A DNA stretch of 36,693 nucleotides from NCBI GenBank assembly GCA_949293265.1, contig CASFCK010000016.1:1-36693 (forward strand), written 5' to 3'. Source of the stretch: an uncultured bacterium (GTDB lineage: Bacteria > Bacillota_I > Bacilli_A > Acholeplasmatales > Anaeroplasmataceae). Below the pieces are notes generated by a model. It was not told the origin of the DNA, made no database searches, and worked only from the letters and a program-made list of their open reading frames with translations. Both the position numbers and the translations under genes were made by a program. This document shows, piece after piece, positions 35,583 to 36,693 of the stretch; the first letter of the stretch is position 1, and every line of letters starts with the position of its first letter.

Positions 35583-36587
35583 CTATAAGTTTTCCCATCT
35601 AGTTACTTCACCAGTAAATATTTTAACTAAAACTTCTGGTGTTACATTAGTAATTGATGTGTTAGCAGGATTTATAATAGCTACTATACCATCTTTACAA
35701 ATCATACCATATGTCCCTTCTGCTGCTGTTTCATCAGCATTTAATTCTCTTGATAAGAAACCTATTTCTAATGCGCTTGTACCATTTGCACCTGAACCTT
35801 GAGTGTTCTTATATGCATCACCTGAACCTGTATGATTATGAATAGCATTAAATCCTTTAACTTGTTCAGCAAAAGCAGCTGTTAATGCTTCAGCTATTTT
35901 TTCTACTGATGTAGAACCACCTAAATGGATGTCAACTTTAACATTTTGTTCTGTTAACGCTAATGCTTGTTTTACATCTTCATTTGTAGTTTTTAATTCA
36001 TTCCATTCAGGGGCTGAATCTATATCAGTCATTAAGATACCATCATTTGCTGAAATGATTGTTAAACCTTCTTGGCTTGTCATAAATGCTAAGAATGCTT
36101 TAACCATTGTTGCTTCATTTTCAGTCATATCACTATCTTTAGCTACTACATAATTGAAGTTACGAGATAATTTATATGAACCATTTTGAACATTTTCAAT
36201 AGTTGCTTCAACACCCATATAATTTAGGCCTTTTACTGAATCATCAGTAAGTACTGAAGATAATGATGCATAACCAATCGCATAATCATCTTGTGATACT
36301 TTTTGTATCATATCACCATTTGATGAAACTTCTACCTTATTTTTAGATAATACATCATCATCTTTTACAGCATCTTTAAGATTAATTGCTGTAAAGAAAC
36401 CATCACGAGTACCACTTTCAGTATCTCTTGTATAAATCATTACATTTTTTGATAAATCAAAACTACTAGTTTCGCCACCATTACTAGGTTCATCACCATC
36501 ATTTGGCTTTTCTGTATTGTTTGTACAACCTACTAAAGCTAAACCGCAAACTAATGCACTTGTTAAACCTAAAATAAATTTTTTCAT
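35583..36587 (-). CDS. pstS: Phosphate-binding lipoprotein PstS, 334 aa
   Basis: PstS captures phosphate outside the membrane and hands it to PstCA. The N-terminus MKKFILGLTSALVCGLALVGC is a lipoprotein signal with lipobox LVGC and Cys21 as the lipidation site; an Asn/Asp/Glu/Ser-rich linker (22-43) follows. The binding-protein domain (about 45-334) has DTESGTRDGFF near the start of the domain and GSTSVEKIAEALTAAF in the middle; these glycine/serine/threonine loops bind the phosphate in the family. The two halves appear in swapped order relative to typical PstS: the segment resembling the family N-terminus (GSTSVEKIAEALTAAF then a second TGSGDAYKNTQGSGANGTS loop) sits in the second half. It is the first gene of the pst-pho operon, with GAGGAG before the ATG. 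Confidence 0.93.
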   Translation of the reverse strand: MKKFILGLTSALVCGLALVGCTNNTEKPNDGDEPSNGGETSSFDLSKNVMIYTRDTESGTRDGFFTAINLKDAVKDDDVLSKNKVEVSSNGDMIQKVSQDDYAIGYASLSSVLTDDSVKGLNYMGVEATIENVQNGSYKLSRNFNYVVAKDSDMTENEATMVKAFLAFMTSQEGLTIISANDGILMTDIDSAPEWNELKTTNEDVKQALALTEQNVKVDIHLGGSTSVEKIAEALTAAFAEQVKGFNAIHNHTGSGDAYKNTQGSGANGTSALEIGFLSRELNADETAAEGTYGMICKDGIVAIINPANTSITNVTPEVLVKIFTGEVTRWENL

Positions 36588-36612
36588 TACTTACTTCTCC
36601 TCGTATAATAGT

Positions 36613-36641
36613 AAGTGTAAGAATTGGTTACTCTTACACTT
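36613..36641. repeat. 10-bp inverted repeat upstream of pstS
   Basis: AAGTGTAAGA-N9-TCTTACACTT, perfect over 10 bp. It lies about 25 bases before the pstS ATG, and may be a leader hairpin or an operator. Within one arm TTACAC/TTACTA repeats are visible on the minus strand. Confidence 0.6.
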
Positions 36642-36645
36642 CTAA

Positions 36646-36675
36646 GATTCTAGATATTTTTTATCTTGATTCTAG
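36646..36675 (-). promoter_or_regulatory. Candidate Pho-box direct repeat
   Basis: CTAGAATC occurs twice on the minus strand (36646-36653 and 36668-36675), starts 22 bases apart, that is two helical turns. OmpR-family regulators such as PhoB/PhoP bind direct repeats with 11-bp periodicity. No convincing -35 box lies near, as expected for an activated promoter, but the sequence is not a known Pho-box consensus. Confidence 0.35.
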
Positions 36676-36693
36676 TAAACAAGAATAATAGCT

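Overview
The window reads as a compact, very AT-rich chromosomal segment of a low-GC Gram-positive bacterium of the Bacilli/Mollicutes-allied type. This placement is an inference from gene content and base composition; no rRNA or marker search was possible. UGA is a normal stop (for example the stops of rlmN and of the CPBP-family gene) and Trp is UGG, so this is not a code-4 mollicute. It keeps the MEP isoprenoid gene ispG, HrcA/CIRCE heat-shock control, a Phe T-box, a full pst/pho locus and a Clp-type protease. Most genes lie on the minus strand, and gaps between genes are often only a few bases.

Layout. 1-417: no protein gene; a possible structured RNA and a minus-strand Shine-Dalgarno with tiny ORFs. 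459-1691: a hypothetical gene (-) divergent from a DUF1836 regulator (+). 1830-5449 (-): rdgB followed by a 1013-residue protein that looks like TPR-GAF-PAS plus degenerate GGDEF and EAL domains. 5764-7019 (+): a CPBP membrane protease-like gene and coaD. 7024-16200 (-): a Phe T-box leader, then pheS-pheT-ABC ATPase-FtsX/MacB permease-rlmN-rsgA-rpe, packed with overlaps or tiny gaps. 16226-16618: an unrecognised small membrane protein. 16806-21525 (-): hrcA-grpE-dnaK-dnaJ behind a consensus sigma-A promoter and two CIRCE-like operators. 21579-25561 (-): a ClpA/ClpC-like AAA+ unfoldase, a ClpP-like peptidase with an intact triad, and an unrecognised 385-residue protein. 25633-26415 (-): a metallo-beta-lactamase-fold hydrolase and rpmG. 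26483-28286 (-): a LacI-type regulator and a cytoplasmic pectinesterase-like enzyme. 28564-29601 (+): ispG. 29641-36587 (-): pstS-pstC-pstA-pstB-phoU-response regulator-histidine kinase.

How the genes work together. The pst/pho block is a self-contained phosphate uptake and sensing module. The hrcA block is the classic DnaK chaperone operon under its own repressor. The T-box block ties phenylalanyl-tRNA synthetase to ribosome maturation or modification genes (rsgA, rlmN) and an ABC exporter-like pair. The most unusual loci are the Clp-type operon with an unknown third partner, the degenerate GGDEF-EAL sensor protein next to rdgB, the LacI/pectinesterase pair, and a PstA with a large extracytoplasmic insertion. 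Several terminators are built from the stop codons of the genes they end, which fits strong genome compaction.
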